Shown piece after piece: positions 25,376 through 33,777 of a stretch of DNA of 40,981 nucleotides. Position 1 is the first letter of the stretch, and every line of letters begins with the position of its first letter. Source of the DNA: Burkholderia sp. 4M9327F10 (GTDB lineage Bacteria; Pseudomonadota; Gammaproteobacteria; Burkholderiales; Burkholderiaceae). The DNA is taken from NCBI RefSeq assembly GCF_005503145.1, contig NZ_SCNV01000068.1, forward strand, positions 1-40,981. Direction: 5' to 3'. The notes below the pieces were generated by a model. That model searched no databases and was not told where the DNA came from. It saw only the letters and a list, made by a program, of their open reading frames with translations. The position numbers and the translations under genes were made by a program.

Positions 25376-26926
25376 CTAAGCCTCAACCCGAAACACGGCG
25401 ACCGCTTCCCTCAGCACCGTCGCCTGCTCTTCAAGCGACTTGGCAGCGGCTGCCGCCTGTTCCACCAGCGCGGCGTTGTGCTGGGTAACCTCATCGATCT
25501 GCGTAATCGCCTTGTTGACCTGGGCGATGCCCTCGCTCTGCTCGAGCGCGGCCGCTTCGATTTCACCCATGATGCCCGTCACGCGCTCGACCGACTGCAT
25601 CGCTTCATGCATCGTCTTGCCCGCTTCGGCAACCAGTGACGCACCCTGCTCCACCTTGGCCGCCGACTCGCCGATCAGTTCCTTGATCTCCTTGGCCGCA
25701 CCACCGGAGCGTTGCGCGAGGCTGCGCACCTCCGAGGCCACCACCGCAAATCCGCGCCCCTGCTCGCCGGCGCGTGCCGCTTCGACGGCCGCGTTCAAGG
25801 CGAGGATGTTGGTCTGAAAGGCAATGCCTTCGATCATGCCGATGATCTCGGCAACCTTGCGCGACGAGGCCGTGATGCCCTCCATCGTCTCGGTCACCCG
25901 GCCCACCACGCTGCCGCCGCGCGTCACCGTCTCCAACGCGCCATGAGCCAGCCGGTTGGCCTGCTGCGCATTGTCGGCATTCTGCTTCACCGTCGCTGAC
26001 AGCTCCTCCATGCTGGCCGCGGTTTGCTCGAGCGCCGCCGCCTGCTGCTCGGTGCGCCGCGACAAGTCGGCGTTGCCTGAGGCGATCTCGTTGGCGCCCT
26101 GCGTAATTGCGCCCGTACTGCCCCGCACTTTCGAAACCGTGTCGACGAGACCATCGCGCATCTGCGTCAGCGCCGCCAGCAACTGGCCCATTTCGTTACG
26201 CGAACGGACTTTCACCGCGATCGTCAGGTCACCGGCCGCGATACGCTGGAAATGGCGAATAGTCTGGTTCACCGGTTTAAGCAGCGCCGCCGAGAGGCCG
26301 ACGCGGGACATCACGCCAATCACAATCGAAATCACACCAATCGCGGCAAACAGCAACGTCGCCATGCGAAACCGTGAGGCCGCCGTTTCGGCTTCGCGCT
26401 GCTGGCTATCGGTTTCCAGTTGCTGAAGCGCGTCGATGGCTTTCGCATAAGTGGCGTAGTACCCATTGGCGGTTTCGCCCTGGATGTTGCGGAAGGTGTT
26501 GAAGTCGTTGTCGGTGAGCGCCTTGAATTCCGGTTCGATCGCCTGATCGACCAGCGCCGCTCGCGCCGTTTCCACTGCATGGGCGAGCCGCTGCTCGTCG
26601 TCGCTGCCGAAGGGACCGGCCGCGTAAGTGCGGAAGTCGTTGTTCGACTCCACCAGCACCTTATGCGCCGCCGGCAGCAGATCGTCGGTTTGCTTGCCGA
26701 CACTGAACAGGGTCTCGTAACTGCCAAGCGCCAGCCGCGCCTGCAGAAGCTTCTCAGAACTGGCGTTCAGGTGCGTCAGCGCGACCGAATTGCGCTGGAT
26801 ATCCCCCAGACCATTGCTCGCAAGCTTGAGCGCGCCGTAGCCAACCGCAATGACAGTCAGCAGAAAAGCGACGAATACGCCAATGACCAGCGTCAACCCA
26901 CCCCGGATGGTGATGTTATTCAGCAT
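25376..26926 (-). CDS. Methyl-accepting chemotaxis protein
   Basis: Transmembrane chemoreceptor of 516 aa. TM1 spans about residues 10-32, a four-helix-bundle periplasmic sensor of Tar type about 33-188, TM2 about 189-211, then a HAMP domain (KPVNQTIRHFQRIAAGDLTI). The signalling domain has the conserved tip EGIAFQTNILALNAAVEAAR, AGEQGRGFAVVASEVRSLAQ. The C-terminus (EAVAVFRVEA) lacks the NWETF-type pentapeptide that tethers CheR/CheB in high-abundance enteric receptors. A GGAG ribosome-binding site precedes the ATG, and a perfect sigma-28 -10 element lies 72 bases upstream. No che genes are adjacent, so it works with a distant chemotaxis array. Ligand unknown. Confidence 0.95.
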   Translation of the reverse strand: MLNNITIRGGLTLVIGVFVAFLLTVIAVGYGALKLASNGLGDIQRNSVALTHLNASSEKLLQARLALGSYETLFSVGKQTDDLLPAAHKVLVESNNDFRTYAAGPFGSDDEQRLAHAVETARAALVDQAIEPEFKALTDNDFNTFRNIQGETANGYYATYAKAIDALQQLETDSQQREAETAASRFRMATLLFAAIGVISIVIGVMSRVGLSAALLKPVNQTIRHFQRIAAGDLTIAVKVRSRNEMGQLLAALTQMRDGLVDTVSKVRGSTGAITQGANEIASGNADLSRRTEQQAAALEQTAASMEELSATVKQNADNAQQANRLAHGALETVTRGGSVVGRVTETMEGITASSRKVAEIIGMIEGIAFQTNILALNAAVEAARAGEQGRGFAVVASEVRSLAQRSGGAAKEIKELIGESAAKVEQGASLVAEAGKTMHEAMQSVERVTGIMGEIEAAALEQSEGIAQVNKAITQIDEVTQHNAALVEQAAAAAKSLEEQATVLREAVAVFRVEA

Positions 26927-26997
26927 TATTTCTCCGTAACGTCCTGGCCGGGCGGCACACGGCCCAGACTCCCCGTTCGCACCTCGCCGCTTCCGGT

Positions 26998-27022
26998 TTA
27001 TCGGCTGCTGGAGACTTCGGCT
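26998..27022 (-). promoter_or_regulatory. Sigma-28 (FliA) promoter of the chemoreceptor gene
   Basis: GCCGATAA, a perfect match to the flagellar sigma-28 -10 element, occurs on the minus strand at 27005-26998, 72 bases before the chemoreceptor ATG. The -35 side (TCTAG-like near 27020) is a poor match to TAAA at the expected spacing, so the call rests on the perfect -10 and on the gene being a chemoreceptor, a standard FliA target. Confidence 0.65.
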
Positions 27023-27107
27023 AGATAGGGGGAATCCATGACTGGCAAGGGTTTGCGGGCGTGACGGGTCACTATGTGGGACTGGAAGGCGCGACTGCTG
27101 GCGTGGT

Positions 27108-27494
27108 TTATCGCTGTGTCACTTTCCAGAGCATGGAGAAGGTCGCCGTTCCCATGGTGACGTAACCCGTCGACATGCAGTTATCCGATCTCGGATCACA
27201 CAGAATGGTCAGCTTTTGTTTGTCGCTGAAATCGAGGTTGACTGCTGGATCGACTGCCTTGCGCTGCGCCGCCGGCAGGTTGTAAACAAAACGATAGGTC
27301 TGCTTGGGCGTTTTCGTGTGATCGCCAAGAATCACGAGGGTGCCAGTGTCTGCGGGAGCGGGGTCGAAGTGCAGTTCAGCCGTGTCGGCCATTTGCGTGA
27401 CGCCCGTCATCACGACGGGCCGCGAATAGCCATCGGCAAAGGCACTGCCGGCAATAGAAAAGAGAATGAAAGCAACGGTGAGATTGCCAAACAT
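27108..27494 (-). CDS. Secreted hypothetical protein
   Basis: 128-aa protein with a clear signal peptide (MFGNLTVAFILFSIAGSAFA, cleaved after AFA). The mature ~108 residues (DGYSRPVVMTGVTQMADTAE ...) appear beta-rich, with two cysteines (ILCDPRSDNCMS) that could form a disulfide in the periplasm. No family recognised. It is divergent from the polyprenyl-phosphate transferase gene with a 202-bp gap, and lies 181 bp downstream of nothing on its own strand, so it is probably monocistronic. Confidence 0.7.
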   Translation of the reverse strand: MFGNLTVAFILFSIAGSAFADGYSRPVVMTGVTQMADTAELHFDPAPADTGTLVILGDHTKTPKQTYRFVYNLPAAQRKAVDPAVNLDFSDKQKLTILCDPRSDNCMSTGYVTMGTATFSMLWKVTQR

Positions 27495-27663
27495 CGGGGG
27501 TCACTCAGTCAAACAGGGAACTACGAAGTATGACGGAACTGGCGATTCTTTTCAGTGGCGCTGCGTGTGGCCGGCAGCGTCAAGCGGCAATGCATCAATA
27601 TGGTCGCTGCCTGAAACTCTAGTCCGTTCCGGCCTGCTTTTCGAGGCCCGTGCGTTTCGTTTG

Positions 27664-27669
27664 TATAAT
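27664..27669 (+). promoter_or_regulatory. Candidate -10 element for the sugar-1-phosphate transferase gene
   Basis: A consensus TATAAT lies 28 bases before the start at 27697. The -35 side is weak (TTTTCG-like sequence 17-19 bp upstream). The short spacing implies a leader of roughly 20 nt. Confidence 0.5.
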
Positions 27670-27696
27670 TCGGCGTCCTCGCTCAGGCTCATCTTC

Positions 27697-28800
27697 ATGC
27701 TTAGTTTCGCGCTCGGGTTTCTCGTCTCACTGCTGGTCACTTTGTTGATCGTGCGCTACGCGCATCTGCATGAAAAATTCTCCACCGATACCGATCTGGC
27801 GGGCGTGCAGAAATTCCACGTGCGCCCGGTACCGCGGATCGGCGGCACGGGCATCCTGATCGGCCTGGTTGCATCAGCCGCGCAACTACATCGAGCCTAT
27901 CCCGCGGTCTCCAGCGGCATTCTGGGTCTGGTGGCGTGCGGTCTGCCGGCATTCGGGTCGGGACTGGTCGAAGATCTGACCAAACGCGTTTCCCCGCTGG
28001 CACGGCTCATCTGCACCATGGCGGCCGCCGCCCTTGCCTATTTCCTGCTGAATATCGCCGTCACGCGCATCAGCGCGCCGCCGCTCGACTTCCTGCTCTC
28101 GTATGCGGTGATTTCCTGCGTAGTCACTGTCCTCGCCGTCGCAGCGCTGGCGAATGCCGTCAACATCATCGACGGTTTCAACGGACTCGCGTCGATGGTC
28201 GCGTTCATGATGTTCGCGTCGTTGGCCTATGTGGCGTTCGAAGTCTCGGACCCGGTCGTGCTGTCCGCCTCGCTCATCATGATGGGCGCCGTGATGGGCT
28301 TCTTTATCTGGAACTTCCCCGCGGGCCTGATCTTTCTCGGGGACGGCGGCGCGTACTTTATCGGCTTCATGCTCGCCGAGCTGTCCATCCTGCTGGTGAT
28401 GCGCAACCGCGACGTGTCGGCGTGGTACCCGGTGCTGCTGTTCATGTATCCGATCTTCGAGACCTGCTTCTCGATCTACCGCAAGAAGTTCATCAGGGGC
28501 ATGTCGCCCGGCATTCCCGATGGCGTGCACCTGCATATGCTGGTCTACAAGCGCCTGATGCGCTGGGCCGTGGGTGCACGCACCGCGCGCGAACTGACAC
28601 GGCGCAATTCGCTGACCTCACCGTATCTGTGGCTGCTTTGCCTGATAGCCGTGATTCCCGCCACCTTGTTCTGGAGGCACACGCTGCATCTGTTCTGCTT
28701 TGTGATGGTGTTTGCCGCGACCTACGTCTGGCTGTATGTCAGTATCGTGCGCTTCAAGTCGCCGCGTTGGCTCGTGGTACGGAAGGGTCGGCGGTCGTAA
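27697..28800 (+). CDS. WecA/MraY-family polyprenyl-phosphate sugar-1-phosphate transferase
   Basis: Integral membrane enzyme expected to move a HexNAc-1-phosphate from UDP-sugar to undecaprenyl phosphate, starting a lipid-linked glycan. The 367-aa product has about 10-11 helices and family motifs: FHVRPVPRIGG near residues 40-50, SGLVEDLTKR (the family catalytic DD is ED here), NAVNIIDGFNGLAS at 153-166 with the NxxNxxDGxxGL pattern, IFLGDGGAYFIGF, and the cytoplasmic DGVHLHMLVYKR loop. The frame is open back to 27466, but MLSFALGFLVSLLV at 27697 begins the first helix and a TATAAT lies just upstream. It is a single gene with its own terminator. A second enzyme of the superfamily lies 3 kb away. 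Confidence 0.9.
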   Translation: MLSFALGFLVSLLVTLLIVRYAHLHEKFSTDTDLAGVQKFHVRPVPRIGGTGILIGLVASAAQLHRAYPAVSSGILGLVACGLPAFGSGLVEDLTKRVSPLARLICTMAAAALAYFLLNIAVTRISAPPLDFLLSYAVISCVVTVLAVAALANAVNIIDGFNGLASMVAFMMFASLAYVAFEVSDPVVLSASLIMMGAVMGFFIWNFPAGLIFLGDGGAYFIGFMLAELSILLVMRNRDVSAWYPVLLFMYPIFETCFSIYRKKFIRGMSPGIPDGVHLHMLVYKRLMRWAVGARTARELTRRNSLTSPYLWLLCLIAVIPATLFWRHTLHLFCFVMVFAATYVWLYVSIVRFKSPRWLVVRKGRRS

Positions 28801-28825
28801 AAAAAGGCGCTTATAGCGCCTTTTT
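28801..28825. terminator. Bidirectional rho-independent terminator
   Basis: AAAAAGGCGC-TTATA-GCGCCTTTTT directly after the stop codon at 28800: a perfect five-base GC stem extended by A:T pairs, with a U-run on both strands. It ends the plus-strand transferase transcript and, from the other side, the wbp-like minus-strand operon whose last stop is at 28880. Confidence 0.92.
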
Positions 28826-28879
28826 CGTGTTCCTCTAGCGCTGCGGTCCAGCGCACGCTCTACGAGTTCGATACTTCAA

Positions 28880-30775
28880 TTACAGTGCAGCGCGCAACGG
28901 AGTCGCCGAAGGCACGCTCTCCAGCGGCGGCGCCAGAGTGGGCTGATATTCGGGCACCCAGCGGCGCAGGTCACGCCGCACTTCGTGGTCAGCCAGCACA
29001 CGGTGCTGCATCAACCACGGCAGCAGTTCATCCAGGAGGTTATCCGGTACGCCGCGCGCCTGCGCAATGCGCAGCTTCGGATGCGGCGTGCGCGTGGTCG
29101 TCTCGTCGTCGGCGAGCAACTCCTCATATAGCTTCTCGCCCGGGCGCAATCCGGTAAAGACAATCCGGATGTGTTCTTCGCTGAAACCGTAGAGACGGAT
29201 CAGGTCACGCGCCAGATCGACGATCTTGACCGGCTCGCCCATATCAAGAATGAAGATCTCGCCGCCACGCCCCATGCTCGACGCCTGCAACACCAGTTGC
29301 GAAGCCTCAGGGATGGTCATGAAGAAGCGCGTGATTTCCGGGTGCGTCACCGTAACCGGGCCACCCTTGGCGATCTGCTGCTGGAATTTCGGAATCACGC
29401 TGCCCGCGCTGCCAAGCACATTGCCGAAGCGCACCGTCTCGAACTGAGTCCGCGTGCTGGTTTGCTGCAGGGCCTGGCAAGCCATCTCGGCGAGCCGCTT
29501 GCTCGCCCCCATCACATTGGTCGGATTGACCGCCTTGTCAGTGGAGATCAGAACGAAGTGCCTCACGTCGTGACGGATCGCCGCGCGTCCCACGCGGTAG
29601 GTGCCCAGCACGTTGTTGCGAACCGCCTGCCACGCGTTCTGCTCTTCCATCAACGGCACATGCTTATAGGCCGCTGCGTGAAAGAGAATGTGCGGCGCAT
29701 GCCGCGACAATACCTGGTCGAGCAGCAGCGAATCCTTGGCGTCTCCGATCACGGGGACTACCGGCAAACCGGGGAAGCGATCGTGCAGCTCTTCCGTGAG
29801 CTTGTACATCGCGTACTCGGACAAGTCGAACGCGACCAGTTGGGCCGGCTCGAAGCGCAAGATCTGGCGACACAGTTCCGAGCCAATCGAGCCACCCGCT
29901 CCCGTCACCATCACGACGCGATTACGCAGCAGCGCTTCGACGTGCGGCGTATCGATATTGACGGGATCGCGGCCCAACAGATCTTCAAGGTCAATTTGCC
30001 GTACCCGCGACAGGAACGCCTGGCCTTGCGTCAGCGTGGTCAGGGCCGGCAGGACCATGGCGCGAACGCCAGCCCGCACGCATAGCGTCGCCACACGGCG
30101 CTGCGCTTCCACGGACGCAGAGGGGATCGCGATGATCGCGTATTCCGTCTTGAGCGACTCCGCCAGTTGCGGCAACTCGCTGATAGCGCCGAGCACCTTG
30201 TAGCCGTAGATTTCGCGGCCGTGCTTGGCAACATCGTCGTCCAGCAGGCCGACGAGACGCCACTCGCTCGAACGCGACAGTTCGCGGGCGAGGCTCGCGC
30301 CCGCCGACCCCGCGCCGAGGACAACAACAGGCTTACCTTGTCCGACCAGCCCACCGTAAAGATAAAACTCCTTGGTCGCGCGGTAGAGCGCGCGCGAGCC
30401 GCCCATGACAAGGAACAACAGCAATGGGGAAACCAATAGCACGGAGCGCGGGACGATCGGCACCGGCTGAATCATCACCGAGGTCACCATGGCGACCAGC
30501 GCGCCGGCGAGGACTGCCTTCGAGATCCGCATGAGGTCCGGCAGGCTCGCAAACACCCACATGCCGCGGTACAGGCCAAAGATGCGGAACATCACACCGT
30601 AGACCGGCAGCACCCAAAGGAGCGTATGCAACGCGCCGTCCCGGAAGTCTGCCGGAACGGTGCCGTTGAAACGGATGAGGTAAGCCGACAACCAGGCGCC
30701 CGCGACCGCAAAAAGGTCGAACAGGAAAGCGCTGAGCGAAAGCAATGAGGCTTTATTTTTTAACATCAGCGTCAT
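28880..30775 (-). CDS. WbpM/CapD-family UDP-sugar 4,6-dehydratase (membrane-bound)
   Basis: Inner-membrane nucleotide-sugar enzyme, probably UDP-GlcNAc C4,C6-dehydratase, first step to QuiNAc, FucNAc or bacillosamine-type sugars. The 631-aa product has four N-terminal helices (about 1-115), a Rossmann-like domain with VVVLGAGSAGASLARELSRS, then the catalytic SDR domain: VMVTGAGGSIGSELCRQILR, FHAAAYKHVPLMEEQ, and STDKAVNPTNVMGASKRLAE. The usual YxxxK tyrosine is Met (MGASK), as in the WbpM subgroup with an S-M-K triad. Ends with GLRPGEKLYEELL. The start overlaps the previous gene's stop by ATGA. Order epimerase, WbpL-like, WbpM-like matches wbpK-wbpL-wbpM of P. aeruginosa and wbiG-wbiH-wbiI of Burkholderia, where this gene is wbiI. 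Confidence 0.93.
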   Translation of the reverse strand: MTLMLKNKASLLSLSAFLFDLFAVAGAWLSAYLIRFNGTVPADFRDGALHTLLWVLPVYGVMFRIFGLYRGMWVFASLPDLMRISKAVLAGALVAMVTSVMIQPVPIVPRSVLLVSPLLLFLVMGGSRALYRATKEFYLYGGLVGQGKPVVVLGAGSAGASLARELSRSSEWRLVGLLDDDVAKHGREIYGYKVLGAISELPQLAESLKTEYAIIAIPSASVEAQRRVATLCVRAGVRAMVLPALTTLTQGQAFLSRVRQIDLEDLLGRDPVNIDTPHVEALLRNRVVMVTGAGGSIGSELCRQILRFEPAQLVAFDLSEYAMYKLTEELHDRFPGLPVVPVIGDAKDSLLLDQVLSRHAPHILFHAAAYKHVPLMEEQNAWQAVRNNVLGTYRVGRAAIRHDVRHFVLISTDKAVNPTNVMGASKRLAEMACQALQQTSTRTQFETVRFGNVLGSAGSVIPKFQQQIAKGGPVTVTHPEITRFFMTIPEASQLVLQASSMGRGGEIFILDMGEPVKIVDLARDLIRLYGFSEEHIRIVFTGLRPGEKLYEELLADDETTTRTPHPKLRIAQARGVPDNLLDELLPWLMQHRVLADHEVRRDLRRWVPEYQPTLAPPLESVPSATPLRAAL

Positions 30776-31806
30776 ACCTCAGAGGATTGTTCAGACAGTG
30801 TTGATTGGAAACGACGCCAACGCAGATCCACTGCCACGCCCATCAGACAGAGAACGACGATCCACGCGGCGACAACGCACCATTGAACAGCCGGAGGGAG
30901 GCCAAGCGTGTAAGTAGCAAGCATTATGCCCGCAGCCATCACGGCATACCATACCAATGCCGTCCTGGCATGGCCCAACCCCGAACGCACCATACGCTGA
31001 TAGTAATGCTCCCGGTGCGCTTGCCAAAACTTTTCGCCGCGCAATACGCGCCGCAACAAGGTAATCGATGCATCGGTAATAAACGGCGCAAAGACCAGCA
31101 CCGGGAACCAGACCGGCCAGACGCCATGAGCCCAGCCCCAGTAACCCAGTGCGCCAGCGAGAAAGCCCAGGGAGATCGAACCGGCGTCGCCGAGGAAAAT
31201 CCGCGCCGGGTGGAAATTAAACAACAGGAACCCTAGTGCCGCCCCCGCCACCAGGGCGCAGGCGAGAGCCAGTTCGGGCAGCGGCTGGGCGCTCGTCAGC
31301 GCTGCCAGGGCATAGCCACCGAAGCCGAACAGCGCCATGCCGCCGGCCAGACCGTCGGCGCCATCCATGAAGTTGTAAAGATTGACCAGCCAGATCATCA
31401 AGAATGACAAGGCAGCAAGCATCAGCCAGGGCGCCTGGGCCGGATTGAGAACGACGAAGCCAACGACTGCGATCAGGTGAGCGGCGAACCGGACCCGCGC
31501 CGGCAGTCCGCGCCGGTCATCGATCTGGGAGACGGCAGCAAGGAACGCCGCCGCCACCGCCGCACACCAGAGGCCCGGTGACAGCAGCAGAATGCCGAGC
31601 ACCGCGACCGGCACGATGCCCCAGCCGCCGACCCGTGGCGTGGGCCGCACGTGCAGCGAACGGTCGTTCGGGATGTCGGTAGCGAGCCGCCAGGCGAGGC
31701 CGCTCTTCAGCAACACGAACAGAATCAGCGCACAGGCCCCCGATGCCACCAGAGCGGCCAGGGCGGGGAGGGTCCAGGGTGTAGTCGCGAGGGCTTGCAT
31801 GTCCAT
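30772..31806 (-). CDS. WbpL-like polyprenyl-phosphate sugar-1-phosphate transferase
   Basis: Family 4 initiating transferase of the MraY/WecA superfamily, 344 aa, about 10-11 helices. Motifs: LHVRPTPRVGGWGI, the DD motif VSQIDDRRGLPARVR, LVNLYNFMDGADGLAG, RIFLGDAGSISLGF, and the cytoplasmic HREHYYQRMVRSG loop. WbpL in P. aeruginosa loads FucNAc- or QuiNAc-type sugars made by the neighbouring WbpM pathway; the same role is inferred here. The frame is open back to 32091 within the epimerase gene, but the extension is out-of-frame Arg/Pro-rich sequence; starts at 31806 and 31800 both fit. It begins 9 bp after the epimerase stop and overlaps the dehydratase by 4 bp, so the three are one operon. 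Confidence 0.92.
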   Translation of the reverse strand: MDMQALATTPWTLPALAALVASGACALILFVLLKSGLAWRLATDIPNDRSLHVRPTPRVGGWGIVPVAVLGILLLSPGLWCAAVAAAFLAAVSQIDDRRGLPARVRFAAHLIAVVGFVVLNPAQAPWLMLAALSFLMIWLVNLYNFMDGADGLAGGMALFGFGGYALAALTSAQPLPELALACALVAGAALGFLLFNFHPARIFLGDAGSISLGFLAGALGYWGWAHGVWPVWFPVLVFAPFITDASITLLRRVLRGEKFWQAHREHYYQRMVRSGLGHARTALVWYAVMAAGIMLATYTLGLPPAVQWCVVAAWIVVLCLMGVAVDLRWRRFQSTLSEQSSEV

Positions 31807-31814
31807 GGACGATC

Positions 31815-32771
31815 TCAATGCGTCGCTCGATACCAACGGGCCGTCTCGGCGAGCCCATGGTCGAAGGAAGAAGGCGGCTGCCAGCCCAGCACCGCGCGAA
31901 TGTGGCTCGTATCGAGCTGCAAACTGCCGATCAGACGGTCGACCTGGGCCGAGCGGCCAGTCAGCCGACCCGCCAGGCGCAACCAGCCCGCCGGCACCGG
32001 AACCAGCCGGGCTGGCGCCTGCAGGTGCCGGCCGAGCGCGCGAGCCAGCCCGGCGACGGTCGGATCCTCGCCGTCGGTGACGTGGAAACACTGCCCCGCC
32101 GCTCGCGGGTCGAGCGAACAGCGCGCCAACGCGTCGGCCAGGTTGTCGACATAGACCATGCTGCGCTTCGCCTCGATAGCGCCGAGCGGCAACGGCAGGC
32201 CCTTGGCGATGGCGGCCATCAGGCGCAGGAAATTGGCGCGCACGTCTGGCCCGTAGACCAGCGGCGGGCGGACGATCACGATCTCCAGCCCGGACGCTTC
32301 ACCATAGCGCACGAGCGCCTGCTCGGCCTCGTATTTGGACTGGCCATAGGGATCCTGCGGCAGCGGCGTATCGTCCTCGCGTAACGGGCGGCCCCTGTCG
32401 GACTCCGCTATCGCCTTGATGCTGCTGACAAAAACCATCCGCCGCGCGCCTTTTGCGTGGGCAGCCTGCGCGACTCGCAGCGCACCCTCGACGTTCGTCG
32501 CGCGAAATTCGGCCAGCGGATCGGACGCGACGTCGCGCATGACGTGGACGCGCGCCGCGAGGTGCACCACGCAGTCAGCATGCAGGTGCTCCGGCCAGGC
32601 CTGCGTCATACCGGCAAAGTTTTCGCCGGCATGCACCCACTCCCTGGTTCCGGCAGGGCAACCGCCGGGCTGGCGAATCAGGCCAGTCACTTCATGCCCG
32701 CCCTGCAACAGGGCACGGCAAAGGGCCCGCCCGACAAAACCGTTCGCCCCGGTGACGAGAATCCGGCTCAT
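31815..32771 (-). CDS. NAD-dependent nucleotide-sugar epimerase/reductase (WbpK/WbiG-like)
   Basis: Extended SDR enzyme of 318 aa that probably reduces or epimerises the 4-keto sugar produced by the WbpM-like dehydratase. Rossmann motif ILVTGANGFVGRALCRALL at the N-terminus, VVHLAARVHVM, FVSSIKAIAE with catalytic Ser, and DPYGQSKYEAEQAL giving the YxxxK pair; later VRPPLVYGPDVRANFLRLM and MVYVDNLADAL. The start at 32771 overlaps the stop of the upstream glycosyltransferase by 4 bases (ATGA); a GTG at 32777 is possible. Product identity (for example UDP-QuiNAc or UDP-FucNAc) is not determined by sequence. Confidence 0.9.
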   Translation of the reverse strand: MSRILVTGANGFVGRALCRALLQGGHEVTGLIRQPGGCPAGTREWVHAGENFAGMTQAWPEHLHADCVVHLAARVHVMRDVASDPLAEFRATNVEGALRVAQAAHAKGARRMVFVSSIKAIAESDRGRPLREDDTPLPQDPYGQSKYEAEQALVRYGEASGLEIVIVRPPLVYGPDVRANFLRLMAAIAKGLPLPLGAIEAKRSMVYVDNLADALARCSLDPRAAGQCFHVTDGEDPTVAGLARALGRHLQAPARLVPVPAGWLRLAGRLTGRSAQVDRLIGSLQLDTSHIRAVLGWQPPSSFDHGLAETARWYRATH

Positions 32772-33613
32772 AGCCACTTCCAGCCGAAACGGTTGAAGAA
32801 CTTGAACGCCGAAGCCACGAACATCTGGATATGCGACGAGCCTTTGCGCGCAGCGCCGCCGCCATGGTGCAGCACCCGCACCTCGGGTGCATAGACGACG
32901 CGCGCACGCTCATGGGTGCGCAAGCTCAGGTCGTAGTCTTCAAAGTAGAGGAAGTAGCGGGGATCGAAGCCTGCGAGGCCCTTCAGCAATTCGGTGCGGA
33001 ACAGCATAAAGCAGCCGCTGACGATAGGCGGGTCCCAGACTACGTCACGGTCGTTGATCACATCGCGCATTTCGTAGCGCGAGAGGCGCCGCGCAAACAG
33101 GCGTCGGATCTGGTCCGGCAGAAAGCCTCTGACAAACAGGTCGAGCAGGGTCGGATAACGGCGGCACAGGTACTGAAGACGCCCCTCGTCGTCGCCGATG
33201 CGTGGCGTCAACAGGCCCGCCTCGGGGTGCTTCGCGAAGAAATCGAGCGCGTTCACGAGGGCATTCGCGTCGAGATCGATGTCCGGGTTCAGGACGAGGT
33301 GATAGCGGCTCACCGAGCGCTCGATTGCCAGATTGTGACCTCGCCCGTATCCGACGTTGCCGTGGCCGCTGATCGTCTCGGAGGCAATGCCGCGATCCTG
33401 CAAGGCTTGCAGGTCTGCGGAGAGGTCTGGCAGTCCGCCGTTGTCGACCAGATAAAGGGTGGCAGTGAATGCGGGGGTTTTGACGCGCAGCGCATTGCAG
33501 GCGGCCTCCAGACTCGACAAGGTGCGGGTCAGGAGCGCGAGGTCCGGCCGGTAGACGACGACGGACACGGACAAGCTATCGTTCTCGGAGCGCGGCGCGT
33601 GGGTAGCAGTCAT
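32768..33613 (-). CDS. Family 2 glycosyltransferase (rhamnosyltransferase-like)
   Basis: GT-A fold transferase of 281 aa. It shows LSVSVVVYRPDLALLTRTLS, YLVDNGG, GNVGYGRGHNLAIERS, the donor/metal motif YHLVLNPDIDLDANAL (DxD), WDPPIVSGCFMLFRTELL, and GFDPRYFLYFEDYDLSLRTH with the catalytic-base ED region. These features are typical of WbbL-like rhamnosyl- or fucosyltransferases. First gene of the four-gene minus-strand operon (GT2, epimerase, WbpL-like, WbpM-like), with ATGA overlap to the next gene. The 164-bp upstream gap holds a perfect hairpin. Confidence 0.9.
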   Translation of the reverse strand: MTATHAPRSENDSLSVSVVVYRPDLALLTRTLSSLEAACNALRVKTPAFTATLYLVDNGGLPDLSADLQALQDRGIASETISGHGNVGYGRGHNLAIERSVSRYHLVLNPDIDLDANALVNALDFFAKHPEAGLLTPRIGDDEGRLQYLCRRYPTLLDLFVRGFLPDQIRRLFARRLSRYEMRDVINDRDVVWDPPIVSGCFMLFRTELLKGLAGFDPRYFLYFEDYDLSLRTHERARVVYAPEVRVLHHGGGAARKGSSHIQMFVASAFKFFNRFGWKWL

Positions 33614-33670
33614 GTGCGAAAAGTGAATGCCGTCTTAGCGACACTTATGTATGTTTAGCCCGCGACAAGC

Positions 33671-33693
33671 CCCCAATTTTGCTCAAATTGGGG
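33671..33693. promoter_or_regulatory. Perfect 9-bp inverted repeat upstream of the GT2/wbp-like operon
   Basis: CCCCAATTT (33671-33679) and AAATTGGGG (33685-33693) form a perfect stem with a 5-base loop. It lies 58 bases before the GT2 start and about 85 bases after the stop of the upstream GT-C gene. No U-run follows on the minus strand. It could attenuate read-through from the GT-C gene or be an operator. A related sequence AAATTTGGGG occurs at about 33744-33753. Confidence 0.45.
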
Positions 33694-33777
33694 AGGTTCG
33701 GCAACCTGGCTTGCGTTTTGTTACGGCACGCAGCGCTCTTGTAAAATTTGGGGCTACGCGCGTCGTGCGGTCTGCCG

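Noticed and set aside
31807..32091. N-terminal extension of the WbpL-like protein to 32091
   Set aside because: This part overlaps the epimerase gene in another frame and is Arg/Pro/Gly-rich; family proteins begin at the first membrane helix, at 31806.
33719..33747. TTGTTA and TAAAAT with 17-bp spacing on the plus strand, a promoter-like pair
   Set aside because: No plus-strand gene lies downstream for several kilobases, so any transcript would be antisense to the GT-C-like gene; the match may be chance in an AT-rich stretch.
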